Shown here one piece after another: positions 33,983 to 45,190 of a stretch of 64,000 nt of DNA (positions are counted from its first letter, which is position 1; each line of letters opens with the position of its first letter). This DNA comes from Nephrocerus scutellatus (Eukaryota > Arthropoda > Insecta > Diptera > Pipunculidae). A program made the translations under genes and the position numbers. The stretch spans positions 7,177,001 through 7,241,000 of the forward strand of contig OX352764.1 in NCBI GenBank assembly GCA_947095585.1, in the 5' to 3' direction. Below the pieces are notes generated by a model, which ran no database searches, was not told the DNA's origin, and saw only the letters and a program-made list of their open reading frames with translations.

Positions 33983-34705
33983 TGATAAAATTGACAACAA
34001 GACGCGATATGTAATGCGAAGGATGTACGGTGACTTTGAAATGAACATGGATACTGGTGGGCCTCGGGAGCAGCAAGAGCAACAGCAAAGGCGGCACTTG
34101 ACGAAAGGTCGAAAAAGACTATTTATCGATGAGCCAGATTTGTTCATACCGCCGGGAGTGTTCGCAGCTGTAATACCACCAGATGACGTCGAAGGTCCAC
34201 ACAATAATCCCGAATCTGGTGAAACGTATTTCGGGAAGTTGCGCAACAAACGACAATCATAGTCCAACAAGAATCGTAACTCGAAGTTAAATTTCAGTCG
34301 AAATAATACGGGATCCTCAACGGGAAGGTAAGTGTTGGGCGATTGGGATCTCGTGATTCTTAATTTTTTAATTCTTATTTCACTCTACTGGCAGATTCGA
34401 TGCGTGCGAATCAAAAATTGAAATTGCGACCCCATATTGGGCATCAAACTTGGCTAGGAAAATTCAAGCCATCGTAAATAAGCAGCATTTCGAACAGGCG
34501 ATCGATCCATCAGGAGATTTCTTCGTAAGCGCTTCCTCTTTCTCTCGTTAAAGAGAAAACTCCAGGCTGCCAGAAGGATTGCGGCTGTGAGCAGAAATAC
34601 AAATGGCATCGTCTTTTGGCCTACGATCCGGGCAACGATTGCAAGGAAATATTCATGGATTGGTTCCTGTTTCCATCGTGTTGTGTGTGCAGATGTAATC
34701 CTTAA
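33983..34705 (+). pseudogene. spz3: spaetzle-family cytokine (spz3-like) pseudogene, intron retained
   Basis: Spaetzle proteins are secreted, proteolytically activated cystine-knot ligands of Toll receptors, acting in immunity and neurotrophic signalling. Exon A (33983-34327) follows a good acceptor (TTTTCCACTCCCAG) and reads RYVMRRMYGDFEMNMD, KRLFIDEPDLFIPPGVFAAV, YFGKLRNKRQS and then an in-frame TAG at 34260-34262. A 67-bp intron (34328-34394, GTAAGT...GGCAG) joins in correct phase to exon B: CESKIEIATPYWASN, IQAIVNKQHFEQAI, then after a disturbed patch [36 protein letters not shown] and a stop at 34703-34705. The patch has a GATC duplication (34504-34507) and a 30-nt insertion, and the cysteine expected after HFEQAI is lost. 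The retained intron argues for DNA-level duplication, not retroposition. Assignment to spz3 within the family is from memory of its WHRLLAYDP and FPSCCVCRC blocks. Confidence 0.75.
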
Positions 34706-34959
34706 TTAACACGCAAGCAGTCGTAGATCATTTCTTAGTATATTCGGATGCCGCGTAGCAACCAGGAGTTCCTCCCTATTTTAGAATTTGAAGAGAATTG
34801 TTGTTTTTTTGGCGTTGTGGCCGATATTAGGATTAAATAAGTAATAAAAAAAAATAAAAAGTATTTTAAAAGAAAGACTAAAGGACTTAATTTATGTTTG
34901 ACATTTTGTTGGTAAAACATTCGTGTAGTGTTCTGTGTCAATGCATTAATCGCGCAAGA

Positions 34960-35825
34960 CACAAAAAAAAACCCCCAAAAGGCCACCAAAAGACACTAAA
35001 AAGAATCACAAAACACCCCCAAAAGACCACCAAAAACTTCAAAAGTCACCAACATTTCCCGAATCCCGAATGCCACCCAAAATATACCCTAAAGCACCCC
35101 CAAAGGATTCCTAAAAGATTTTTAAAAGATCCTCAAAAGACGCACAAAAGACCCCCAAATGTATCAAAAAAGAAGACCAAAAATGACCCCCTAAAGACCC
35201 ATCAGAGCACTTTCCAAAGACCCTCAAGGGACCCTCCAAAAGACTACCAAGAGACCATCAAAAGACCCACAAAATACCCCCGAAATACACCCAAGAGATC
35301 CTTAGAAAAAACCCCAAAGACTTCCAAAAGACCATTGAAAGACCGTAAAAAGACCCTTAAAGGAGCCCACAAAAGACCTTCAAAATTCCCACTAAAAGAC
35401 CCTCCAAAAGACCACCGAAAGACAACCGAAAAACCCTCTAGAGATAACCAAATCCACCAAATTCAAAAGATCATCAAAAGATTCACAAAATACCCCCTAA
35501 AGTATCATAAAATACCCAAAAAAAACCATCAAAAGTCCCAAAAATGGCCACCAGAAAAAAAACCCCAAAGCACCCTCAAAAAACCGCCAAGAGACCATCA
35601 AAAGACACATAAAATACCCCCAAAATATCCCACAAAATAGCCTCAAAAAATTCAAAAATACCCCAAAAAAAACCTTTAAAAGAACCCAAAAGAGCACACA
35701 AAAGACCTTAAAAATACTCACCAAAAAAAACTCCACAAAAGAACCTAAAAAGCCCCCCCCCAAAAGATCCTCGAAAAACCGCCAAAAAGACCCTCAAAAG
35801 ACCCCTTAAAAATCCTCACTATTCA
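34960..35825 (+). repeat. Long CAAAAGACC / ACCCCCAAAA array
   Basis: About 860 bp of degenerate units such as CAAAAGACC, CCCTCAAAAGACC and AAAATACCCCC. The 248-codon plus frame (Lys/Pro/Thr-rich) and the 88-codon minus frame (Phe/Leu/Gly-rich) are by-products of the array: a 3-periodic, stop-poor repeat on a skewed strand. Same motif as at 6.35-6.6 kb. Confidence 0.8.
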
Positions 35826-36174
35826 TATTCCTGTCATGCGATCGGAATTTTCAACCCGTTCGAAAATTTTAGCTCCATCAGCAAAGAAGTTTAACTTCAA
35901 AAACAAATATTTGTTTAATTTAAATTTGTTAAACTGGCAACGTCGTCGTCTGCACACTTTGAGTCATTCAATCATTTCAAATTCAACTCGATGTAGATGA
36001 GAACCTTGTGGATGTGCAAGCCAGCCATAATAGGGCGTTGTGAAGTTCGTTCGTAGCACATAGAGTTGGTGGAGGTAACCTAAAAACTACACTGACCGTT
36101 CAAGGGCAAGTTTTATAGTTCTAAGAAAAGTCGCTCGCTGTCACTCTGTTTTCAATCCCTCTCGCTTGGAGTAC
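35826..36174. other. Non-coding, nothing recognised
   Basis: Gap between the array and the next LINE fragment; no signal. Confidence 0.45.
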
Positions 36175-36760
36175 CACTGGATTGAAAGCCCTCTGGATTT
36201 GAGATCTCTGGGTTATATTCGAATTAGCGTTGATATATATCCTAGCCATGAAGTGGACTCAACGAATGTCGTGCATCCTCCGAGATTGGTGGTGTTCCCA
36301 CATAGCCCCTTCTCTGTCCGATACTTCACGATACTCTACACAGCCTGCAGCTGCCATCCTCTTCTATTCCTAATTTTCTTAGGTGCCCATTCAGTCTATA
36401 TGTCCTATTATGAACTTTGACTCTGTATAGTCCCAACATCAAGCGAGACCCCCTTGAGTTATAGTTCCCCAATATTTCTTTTGCTTGCCGTAGGCCTGGG
36501 ATATTTTTTCATCTCACGGCAGCGGCTGCTGTTTCTATTCTGTGCAATTCTTCCCGCGGTATGCGGTAACCTATGCCACCAAATGGTTCTGGCCCTACTA
36601 CCGGAGCCGAGTAGACAGTTTTATGACTAAGTTGATGTCGCTCTCTATAGCTTGTATAGCTTGTCACTCGTTCTCCTCTAAAGCCCGTCAACGCAAACGG
36701 GACCGAAAATCGCCTGAAGAATTTTTCGATAAAAGCGATCATACCCCTTCATATTCTTCC
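36175..36760 (-). pseudogene. RNase-H LINE ORF2, C-terminal fragment
   Basis: The minus strand reads VVGPEPFGGIGYRIPREELH, then after a stop NIPGLRQAKEILGNYNSR, SRLMLGLYRVKVHNRTYRLN, GHLRKLGIEEDGSCRLC. This is the region after RNase H: the GPEPFxGI block, the W-x(n)-GLRQAK block, and the zinc-finger-like GHxxLxxHLxxLGIxxDxxCRxC. The remainder shifts frame (REYREVSDRE) and decays. Only the last part of the element is present, consistent with 5-prime truncation. Confidence 0.7.
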
Positions 36761-38864
36761 CTCTTCAATACATTAAAGTCTTATACAGGCAGGGTCTTAC
36801 TAAGATCCGAGAGAGGGCTTCACTAATCAATTGCCTTTTTAGTCCAAAGAAATATAACCTACTGGATCACAACATATGGTGTGAATCTGTCTGAAAGAGA
36901 AAGCTTATAGTCTTCTCGTCACTACCAAATATTTTAAAACGAATCATGCATGACCTGTACACTATATATATTTTGACGCTAGCTGTCCCTTTCGAACATC
37001 TAATAAGTCTCAGCTTGGAAAAAGACAAAAGGTGTCCAATTCCGATCAAGATCTTTTAAAGACAGAACATAAATCTTTGTACAAAGAATCTCCTCATGTG
37101 CATATAAGAGATCTACGTATTTCCTGTCTTTGGTTGCAGGCCAAGAATAGTTCAAGGAACGTTTAAACTACAATGCAAAAAAATATTGCCAGAGGAGCAT
37201 AAGGCCGAAATCAGACAACAGTGGAAGATTGTGTACTTCACAAATCATCAATTAGTCAAGTGTTGGTCACAACAATACTGGAAACGATACTGCTGGTTAA
37301 CGTCAATAAAAAGGGTTGCCGATTATCACCACCTCTGGCATACCTTAATAATGACGATCTCTTAGTTGGTTGGACGAACTACACGCAACATGAACCACTA
37401 GAGGATGTGCCATTTAAATGATAAAATTTTATTGGGTGCATCTGTTTGGTGATTGCCAATCGGTGTACATACATCCGATTTAATTGCGCATCCTTGGCCG
37501 GTCGACGTCACACAAGTGGACGTGATGACATGGTAGTTGGTAGGATGATGCGGTTGTTTAGTTTTTCCTAGCCTCCAAGTGTTCCCGAGTATAATCCTGT
37601 GGTGGATATCAGACATTGTTTGCACGCTCTCACATTCAAGCTATAGTGATGGCATTCGTGCAGTGTCTGCTATGCAGCAACATAATAAAAATATTTTTTT
37701 TATTACGATTTGTTTTAACTACAACGGAGCGAGCTTAGTTTTACTTGCTGACCTGTAGACGAGATGACTATAAAATTTTTAATTTCATTTTATTTAAACT
37801 GGAAGTAGCTAAATGGCTAAAAATAAAATTTCCAAAATAACGTGAAAGAATTAAACGCAGGCTCCATAATGAGAATAATAAATCGACACGACTTAAAACG
37901 AGGCATCATAGAGAGAGAGTCTGTCTGTCTAGCCTGTCCTGTACGACAAAAACGTAATTGAGGAATTAAAAAGTGAAAATCCTTATCGCATTTCTACACA
38001 TGCCAGTGACCACATTCCTCGCATCTATGGCCGTGCACATTAATTTGAGCATCCTGCAGTGCACCCACTGGATGCCTGGACACTGGTTGTGTGGTGTGTG
38101 TTTGTCATCTTAAGCGGGTATCGTAAAATTTAACAATTATGGTCACTGGTTGGAGGTTAGTCATAGATTTCCATTTGAGCCATTTGAATGCTTGCTTGCC
38201 GGACATTGGGCACTGTCAACGAAATCTGCCTAAGATACAATATGAACCTCATTATCATCATCACCAGCAGCCAGCCAGTATTATCCTTTGTTTTCATTAT
38301 TAGCCGAGAAGGGGATGATTAGACGACGTTGTTTATCATGATGCACATACTCACACGTATACACAGCTTATGATGGCAACAACACGTCAAGGACAGAAAA
38401 CGATTGCGTCCTTCCCTCGTTGACAAGGGCGAGAACATGTGGGAGTCATGATTTTGCACAGAAAATGTTTATCTTTCTACAACAACGATGAGGAGTATCG
38501 ATTTCAAAGTCAATGTCAATGGAAATAATGCACAGTGGGTCACAGAAGAAGTAAACTGTGGCACAAATGTTATGCATTTTTAACAAAATACATTTTGGAT
38601 TTTTATCAGCAATGTGATTTGGTTTACTTGTAATTTTTAGAGTTTGATTTGGAAGAAGTTTGCAATAGCAAGAAAGGGGTCACAAAAAAAATAAGAAGAT
38701 ACCGGCTCATTAAGATTAAGACGGATAACTCATCATCCCCCGAGCAGAACCTACATTCTATCTCTGAACCAACACCAATTTTGTTAAGGTGACATCACAA
38801 GCTACAATGAAATGTTGGAAAACTCACCAGCTCCCTAATGCTTATAGCAAAAGGGCCTGATTAA
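36761..38864. other. Mostly non-coding
   Basis: Apart from the weak RT-like scrap listed separately, no gene or repeat is supported. Confidence 0.4.
37225..37400 (+). mobile_element. Possible scrap of LINE reverse transcriptase
   Basis: The plus frame reads LLVNVNKKGCRLSPPLAYLN, then NDDLLVGW, which resembles the RT motif-B region (VxVxxGCPQGGVLSPLLWNL, DDLL) of R1/LOA-like elements with several residues lost. Short and without a second motif, so tentative. Confidence 0.3.
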
Positions 38865-39260
38865 TTCTTTGGAATGCCTCAGCCATGGGACGTTATCGCA
38901 GTGGGACAGACGAAGTTTGTGTTTCCAACAGCTTATCAGTGCTCTGAGGTCCTATAACGCAGATTCCGAACCAGCCCTAGCTAGTTCATTTGCAGATTCG
39001 TTGCCTTCTCTGATGACCAGGGACCCAACAGAGTTTCACTCTATTGAGTATGGCAAGAGATTGCAGTGGATCGTAGCAGTTTTTGACTGATCCGTTGAGT
39101 TGGACAAAAGCGCTTTAATTGCTGTCTGGATATCTGAAAAGAGATATAATATAGCGCACTTCATTCGTTTACTAAGGTTAATTCAGGTGCAGATCTCAAT
39201 GGAGTTCCGCCTGGAAAACCGTCGGATATTTTCCCATTGGTACCGAGAGCTTGGTGTTGG
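38865..39260 (-). pseudogene. RNase-H LINE fragment, sister of the 9.06-kb copy
   Basis: The minus strand reads LYLFSDIQTAIKALLSNSTD (RNase H SDSQAAI block), CYDPLQSLAILNRVKLCWVP, then GNESANELARAGSESA in a shifted frame, then NVPWLRHSK. At the DNA level it shares CAGCCCTAGCTAGTTCATTT and GCAGATT-GTTGCC with 9170-9230. The two copies carry different lesions, so they inserted separately or decayed after an old duplication. Confidence 0.7.
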
Positions 39261-39299
39261 GTCCAGACTCCAGCTCTTCTTTTTACTTCTTTGAAACCG

Positions 39300-39550
39300 T
39301 TTTTAAGCGGCCTCGTGTGACGCGTGTAGTACGTGTAACGCGTGTGGTGCATGCGGCGCGTATGCCGCATGTAGCGCATGTGCATCGACGTGCGATGTGT
39401 GTGGAGCGTGTGACGCGTCTGGCTGGCTCGTTGTGCGCTTGTGACTTGTGCGACGCATGTGACGCACGTGAAAGTTTGATTTTTGTGAGCAGCTCAGTCT
39501 CAGGGATCATTTCTGAGATCTAGCGTGTGACGCTAGTCGAGTTTAGCGTG
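39300..39550 (+). repeat. GC-rich degenerate GTGTGACGC array
   Basis: Nine-base units related to GTGTGACGC (GTGTAGTAC, GTGTAACGC, GCATGCGGCGC, ATGTAGCGC, GTGTGGAGC and others) run from 39316 to about 39470 and reappear near 39525. The stretch is far richer in CpG than its surroundings. The frames on both strands (His/Arg/Thr or Val/Arg/Cys rich) follow from the period of nine. Confidence 0.7.
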
Positions 39551-41934
39551 TGTGACGAGCATAAATGTGGACATTGTTTTCATCTCGAAACAAATTAATG
39601 CTTACTCGGTATGTCGATGGACATATTCCTAAAAGTTTGTACCCGAAAAATTAAGTTTTTTTACATTTACTTATTAGGTAGTAGGTACTGATTGAGGTAG
39701 TAGTTAGCCTTACTGTATTTGCGCTAAACCTGCTTATCCAGGCTTGAAGTTACTATGATAATCTACATCCCTCTAGTCTCTTTGTTCTAGCGCTCTTACC
39801 AGGTGCCTGTAGCATGAGCGCTACAGTTTTCTCTGACCTCTATACAGTTGTTTCTCTAATTCGGGAGTTTCTCACCACACTGACAATCAAGTCAAAAGAC
39901 AAAACCATATCGTCATGATGACTTCAATCAGATACCCGTCGATTGTTGACAAGTGAAACAGCTATTGGTGTGACAAACCACTTGTATCAAAACTATGGTG
40001 TAGGTTGTCCAATTAATGGCGCAACAATAACAAAGCCAAAGAGGATTTTTCTCCCAACCCAAATAGGAAAGTACAACAACAATTTACTTGCTGCCCAGCT
40101 GGAACAATTCAAATTTAAAAACTGTCTCCTTGTCAAAGTATATGTTCGTCATTTCGAAGGTTCTACCAAGTTAAACATAGCAAAGGATAATGAGTCTCAC
40201 TGTCACCACCTGAGCCTGTTGTCTTATGTTAATTCAAAATAAATTCCTCGACAGAAGAACGCATCAAAACTTCTACAACACATCTGTCTCAATGGCACTC
40301 AGATCATATTCCTTTTTCAAATTCTACTGAGAAGTGTAACGACAAGCGCTCCCTCGCTCAACTAACAAATGACTGTTATGTAACCCCATCAGATACCATC
40401 AGTGTTAAAGTTACTTTCCAAGTAAAAACGGTGAGGGGTTAATTTTATACACACACACATCCACGCCATAATTGCTGAGAGGCAAACTTTAAGGCACTAG
40501 ATGATGACAGCCAGAGGTGATAATTATTTCTGTCTTCCCATTTAAAAATTCCGTACTTATTTCCGTCACATCGCACCGATTATGAGATGGCAAAGTTATT
40601 CCAGAGGAAGCGAAGGAAAACAACTACAAAGCACCCATAATTCCTCAACTTTAATTCTTGTCTTTTTGCTATTCTCAATCTATCCAGGCTATCCAGAGAT
40701 ACTTTGGCCCTTTCCTGCATTGAAAAATCACCTTCGATTGAAGTTGAACTGAAACCCTATTCAGCTGGTGTTTTTTTTTTTGTTGTTGTTGTATATTTTA
40801 TGATTTGAATGTAACCCAGAAAAAAAAACCTTCCGAAAACACAAAGAAATGCAAAAATACGCACAATGGCATATATTTGTAAAAGCGTCGGACGACTATA
40901 GAGACTATGCGAGATTCCTTTGAGTTTTTCTTTGTCCTTGTTGTTGTTGTTGTGTGTTTTGACTAACATATTTGCATACAGGATCAGCAGGATACTTACA
41001 ATAGTGTACCTAACGCACTATGTCTACGACCGAATGAAGAACACTTCAAAAGCAGTCGGCACATCTTCCTCGTATTTTTTCTCCTTCAAGGAACTCGTCA
41101 CTATGGATGTATGTTGAAGAGAAGCATCTTTTGACGCTTTATTGTAAGGCTTTAGGTGAAACGGAAAAGTGCAAAAGGATCTTTTTTATATTCTTCGACA
41201 TTTCATATAAAAATAAAGGACGTTATGAATTCCTTCAAGAAATTATTAACTTTAAAGGAGCACAGCTGGAAGCAAATAAATTGAAAGGAAGTCAAAAGGA
41301 TAAAAGTGGATAAAAGTTGAGTCTTGAATGTGTGACTTTAGTTTTACTGGAAATGGCATCATCACACGTGCCTTGTGCCATGAGTCGACTTAAATTAATC
41401 CCACCCCAATGCCATAGAAAAATAGCATCAAGAACTGAAAGTTTTGGAAATACAATTGGAGATCAGTTTAGCAGCCAATCCGATTAAATCAATTAACCCC
41501 GCATGCAGTGGGTGCACTCCACTGATATAATGGATGGCGCTGAGGCTTCTATATAACTCCATTGTTTGTCCTTCATTGCCAGTCAAGACAAACTTATAGA
41601 AAAAAATAAAGAAAAGGCAAAAACGAAAAAACATAAAAAGTTGCATTATCCTTTAAAATGAAATGGAAAACGGTTTTTATTTTTGTTATTTGCACCGACC
41701 GACCGCCCAACGATATGCTAAGTGCATAACTTGTATAAGCACCCTCTAAGCAGACCCTCGTCTTCTGTGTGCGTTGCGACCACCTTCGGCGAAGGAAATT
41801 ATCAGAAATCCTTGCGACACGTGACCAATTCTTCCTTTTTTTTATTTGACTTGAAATTTGAAAAATTGGATTGCATTTAAGTACGAAAGGGAATCATTCT
41901 AAAGGTGCTGGACATTTTTATTTATCACATTAGT
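39551..41934. other. Non-coding, no gene supported
   Basis: Frames at 39943-40242 and 40920-41313 show no family signal. TTG or GTT microsatellite runs lie near 40781 and 40940. Confidence 0.4.
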
Positions 41935-42097
41935 GAACGCGTTCCAGGAAGTACATTAGGAGGACTTATTACTCATGGACGTTTGTCAGACATTAGCGAG
42001 GAGTCCGTGAAAAATACTTTTGGTGTTACTGGGATTTGAACCACGAACATTCTGCTCAGAAGTCCACGCACTTATCCACTGAGCTACGGCGCCGACG
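41935..42097 (-). mobile_element. tRNA-derived SINE, copy 3 (reverse)
   Basis: Reverse-strand reading: GGCGCCGTAGCTCAGTGGAT (A box intact), AAGTGCGTGGACTTCTGAGC, GTTCGTGGTTCAAATCCCAG (B box), AACACCAAAAGTATTTTTCA, TGACAAACGTCCATGAGTAA. The 3-prime body is shorter than in copies 1 and 2. The head best preserves the tRNA ancestry: GGATAAG...GGACTTCT resembles an arginine tRNA with a UCU anticodon, but the acceptor stem does not pair. Confidence 0.75.
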
Positions 42098-42249
42098 CAG
42101 GGTTTCTTGATTAATGTGTAATTCGCTGCGCAAAAGTTTTTTTTTCTGTCCTCACTTTAAGTAGAATTACAATTTACACTCGTCATAGAGGGTCCTTTTA
42201 ATAGCCAAAAATTTCTATTGGGTTTTTATAGTTGTTTTTAAAGGTAGTG

Positions 42250-43060
42250 TGAGGGATTCCCAGTGTTTGGCCGCGAGGCTGCCAATCGGCCAGTGGACCG
42301 TGATTATGGCAACCACTCTGGAAAGAAAACGAAGAATATAGCAAGACAGCAGACTATCTCAGCACATGTCCAGTGTGATGCCCTTCTTCGCCAGTACGTC
42401 TGCTTTTTTATTGCCGTGTGCCCCGCCACTCAAACTACGGTTAAGTTTATGCATTGGCTTATCGAAGCCAATTCGGCTTGGCACTGCCTGACGAGTTTTG
42501 AAGAGCTGCTTGTCGCAGTCATGGCTATGATAGCACATTGGCTGTCTACGCTTATGCCAACCCTGTCCGATTGCGGTATTGTGAGATGCATGCCTCTCTT
42601 ATCGCTAAAATCTCCGCATGGAATATACTAGCAGAGTCAGGTAGCTTGTAGGACCTTGAAAAGCTAAGTAAACTCCAGCACCGACTCCACAAAAAGTCCC
42701 ACAGCTATCCCGTCCATCCAACTTTCTCGAGTTGGAAACTCTACTGCAAAGCTAGGATTGAAGTAAAGTTTAGGAGTGCAGTATTCCGTTGAAAATGGTA
42801 TCATCTCTTTTGATACCAACTGCAATATATATTGCAGTGGTCGGCCGTATGGTTTAATAAATAGCTCGGGAGGTAGTAAGTGTAGGATTGTTTTTGTGTG
42901 GGACAGGACTGAGGTGCTCCAGTTATATCAATCGCTGCTGATCTTTGTATTCTGCTTAGCTTGCTGGCATTGTGCTTTTTATTAATCGCGCAGAGCGCAC
43001 CACTGCTGTGTGCAGCCACAGAAACACCCTCCGCTGCAATCCACATTTCCTACCAATGGT
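42250..43060 (-). pseudogene. LINE ORF2 fragment: end of RT and RNase H
   Basis: From 43046 down: ALCAINKKHNASKLSRIQRS and AAIDITGAPQSCPT (the thumb region, LxxIQRxAxxxITGAxRxxPT). Then comes a shifted RNase H domain: DSASIFHAEILAIREACISQ, ISVDSQCAIIAMTATSSSS, QCINLTVVWVAGHTA and, in another frame, HGNKKADVLAKKGITLD. After the domain it reads VAIITVHWPIGSLAAKHW. All four RNase H acidic-motif neighbourhoods are visible but in different frames, so it is inactive. The family differs from the 9.06/38.9-kb pair. Confidence 0.75.
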
Positions 43061-44243
43061 TATCTAAGTGAAGAATGGAATAATTGGCAAACACAGTTTC
43101 ATAAAATTATGAATCTTTTGACGTAAGTGAAGGGTTCTGAATTACTTTCGTCCGTCAGAGTCTACTAATCGTATTCTTTCTTTACAACATGTGAATCAAA
43201 GTTAATGTTCCATGCACGCGCTGGACGAATTCATAACTAATTGATCTTTGAACAAAACGCGCAATAGTAGGCTAGGAAATGATGTAATTTTTTGGAATGC
43301 GTGAAGGCAAATGCTGGAATTCAGAATACGCAACTTGATAGCAATAAAAAAAATTGTTTCCCGGTTATTATTCCTTCAGGCTATGCAAAGTCGTATAACT
43401 ACCAAAAGAAGTCGCACATCTCTGAAAAAGCTTAAGGGTTATTATCAAAAGTGGCCGCAATGCCAGTAACTGAAAAAATAATACCGAATACAAAAGCGAG
43501 GAATAAAAATCCATTTCGTATCCAGACTCGACACGAGCCAGCAAATAGTTTAAAGCTACCCGCACTTCTTTGAATGAAATGCGATTGCATAATGGGAGAA
43601 TATATGGAAGTGGGTATACCAACATAACAACATATTGGTTGATTTCCAAAGCACCGTATGTATCTCTAAACATAACACACAATTTCTTCAGGGCTAAGGG
43701 TAAATAAAAAAATTTCTGACTGTTAAGGTAAGAAGGAAGGCACATGGTCTATACCCTATAGAGCCAGTCCAGTCTTGAGTCCTTACAGTCCTGACGTTAA
43801 TGATTGTGCAATGTACAGAGAACACACTTTTCACAACAAACTTTCGAAAGAAACTCAACGTGCCATCATCGTCAGCTTACAGTGCACGTGAAGAGGTGTT
43901 TCTAAAGCTATATGCGAAGTCGAGCTACGACGCCATAAAGCCGCCCACGAATTCAACAACTCTGTGCACCTCTCACTCAGGTGTTTTTCATAATTTTGTC
44001 AACATAAAGAATCAGTTTTTCAGACTCTGATTTCTGAGTTTCCTTCTCTCTGTTCATCTCGTTTACTTTTTGTCGCCCGAAACATAATGAAATATGTAGG
44101 GGATACTCGGGGACGAGTGGAAACTTTTTTATTAAATTCTCACTCGGTCGCAAGTAGATATTTTTCGCAGCATATCAATGCCGAAGTTATCCATTCTATT
44201 AAATATGGCAAAATTCATTGCTTTAAATCATTGCGTCATTATA
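43061..44243. other. Non-coding; one unassigned hydrophobic minus frame
   Basis: A 125-codon minus frame (43368-43745), starting with ATG, is rich in Leu/Tyr/Phe with possible membrane stretches (SSLLYSVLFFQLLALRPLLI). I do not recognise it. It has no supported neighbours or splice sites, so it is not called as a gene. Confidence 0.35.
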
Positions 44244-44301
44244 GTTGTATTTGAATGTCTACGATATTAATTACGAAATATCGGACACATTCAAATACAA
44301 C
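44244..44301. other. Perfect 15-bp cruciform with an inner 7-bp stem
   Basis: GTTGTATTTGAATGT (44244-44258) is the exact reverse complement of ACATTCAAATACAAC (44287-44301). Inside, CGATATT pairs with AATATCG around a short loop. It sits at the left edge of the AT-rich tandem region. Confidence 0.7.
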
Positions 44302-44339
44302 GGATGGCGTATAGTATGAGTGGTAATAATTTTGTGATA

Positions 44340-45190
44340 ATATTAATGTAATCCGAATATATGGTATCGTATAAGGTAAATACTGCAACGGTACTTATAA
44401 GTCATATCGTAAATATTTTATGGTAATTTCGTATATAAGTGCGTTAATATCGTTCATATCCTATCTGGAATAAAATATTCTTATCTCAATAATATTCTTA
44501 TCTTCAAAATAGTTTAAATATCGTAAAAATATAGTGCGTATAGTAAATAATATAGTTTTTCGTAATACCGTTTTTTTATCCACATATTTAACGACAAAAG
44601 CATATTGTGTCAAAATCATATTTTTAATAACTTCATATAACTATAACGTAAATTTGACCAAAACGATATGTATCGTAACCAAGCTAGCTTTTATAATACC
44701 GTTTTTTTTTTCAAGTTTCATGATAAAGTTAATATCGATATAATTTATTTTGAAAAGTTAGATTATCTTAAAACCATTAAAGTATAGTGTCATAATCATA
44801 TTTTTAAAACTCCATCTCATCATCTCGTAAATTTCACCAAAATTTTAAATATCGTTAACAAATTAGTTTTTTTCAATTTTTAATACCGATTTTATTATAC
44901 ACATTTTTAACCATTAAAGTATATGCTATCATAATCTAATTTTAAAAAAATTTCAATATATCGTAAATTTCTCCAAACTGATGAATATCGTACGTAAGTT
45001 TTTTCCAATACCGGTAATTGTTTTTTATTTTCAACCGTTATGAAAAATGTGTCATGATATAACCGTTACGAAAAATGTGTCATGATATAGGTTATATCGT
45101 AATAACGTATTTTAAAAACGTATGATGTCCAAGTATCATAAATTTTTAAACGGTTTTTTTTTAAATTTTTAAAAATACAAATTGTATCTA
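44340..45190 (+). repeat. AT-rich diverged tandem array (period ~130-190 bp)
   Basis: Recurring blocks AATACCGTTTTT or AATACCGATTTT (near 44563, 44695, 44882, 45010), AACCATTAAAGTATA, GTCATAATCATATTTTTAA, TCGTAAATTTCACCAAAA and ATATCGTA recur in the same order. Copies are well diverged. Very low GC and no coding. Confidence 0.65.

Noticed and set aside
34894..35640. 248-codon plus-strand frame, the longest in the window
   Set aside because: It is the translation of the CAAAAGACC array: Lys/Pro/Thr-only composition, no domain, and an opposing frame over the same array. Not a gene.
39161..39523. His/Arg-rich and Val/Arg-rich frames on both strands
   Set aside because: Artefact of the nonamer GTGTGACGC array.
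43368..43745. 125-codon hydrophobic minus frame, possible receptor fragment
   Set aside because: No family signature, no supporting exons, and AT-rich DNA easily yields Leu/Phe/Tyr-rich frames.
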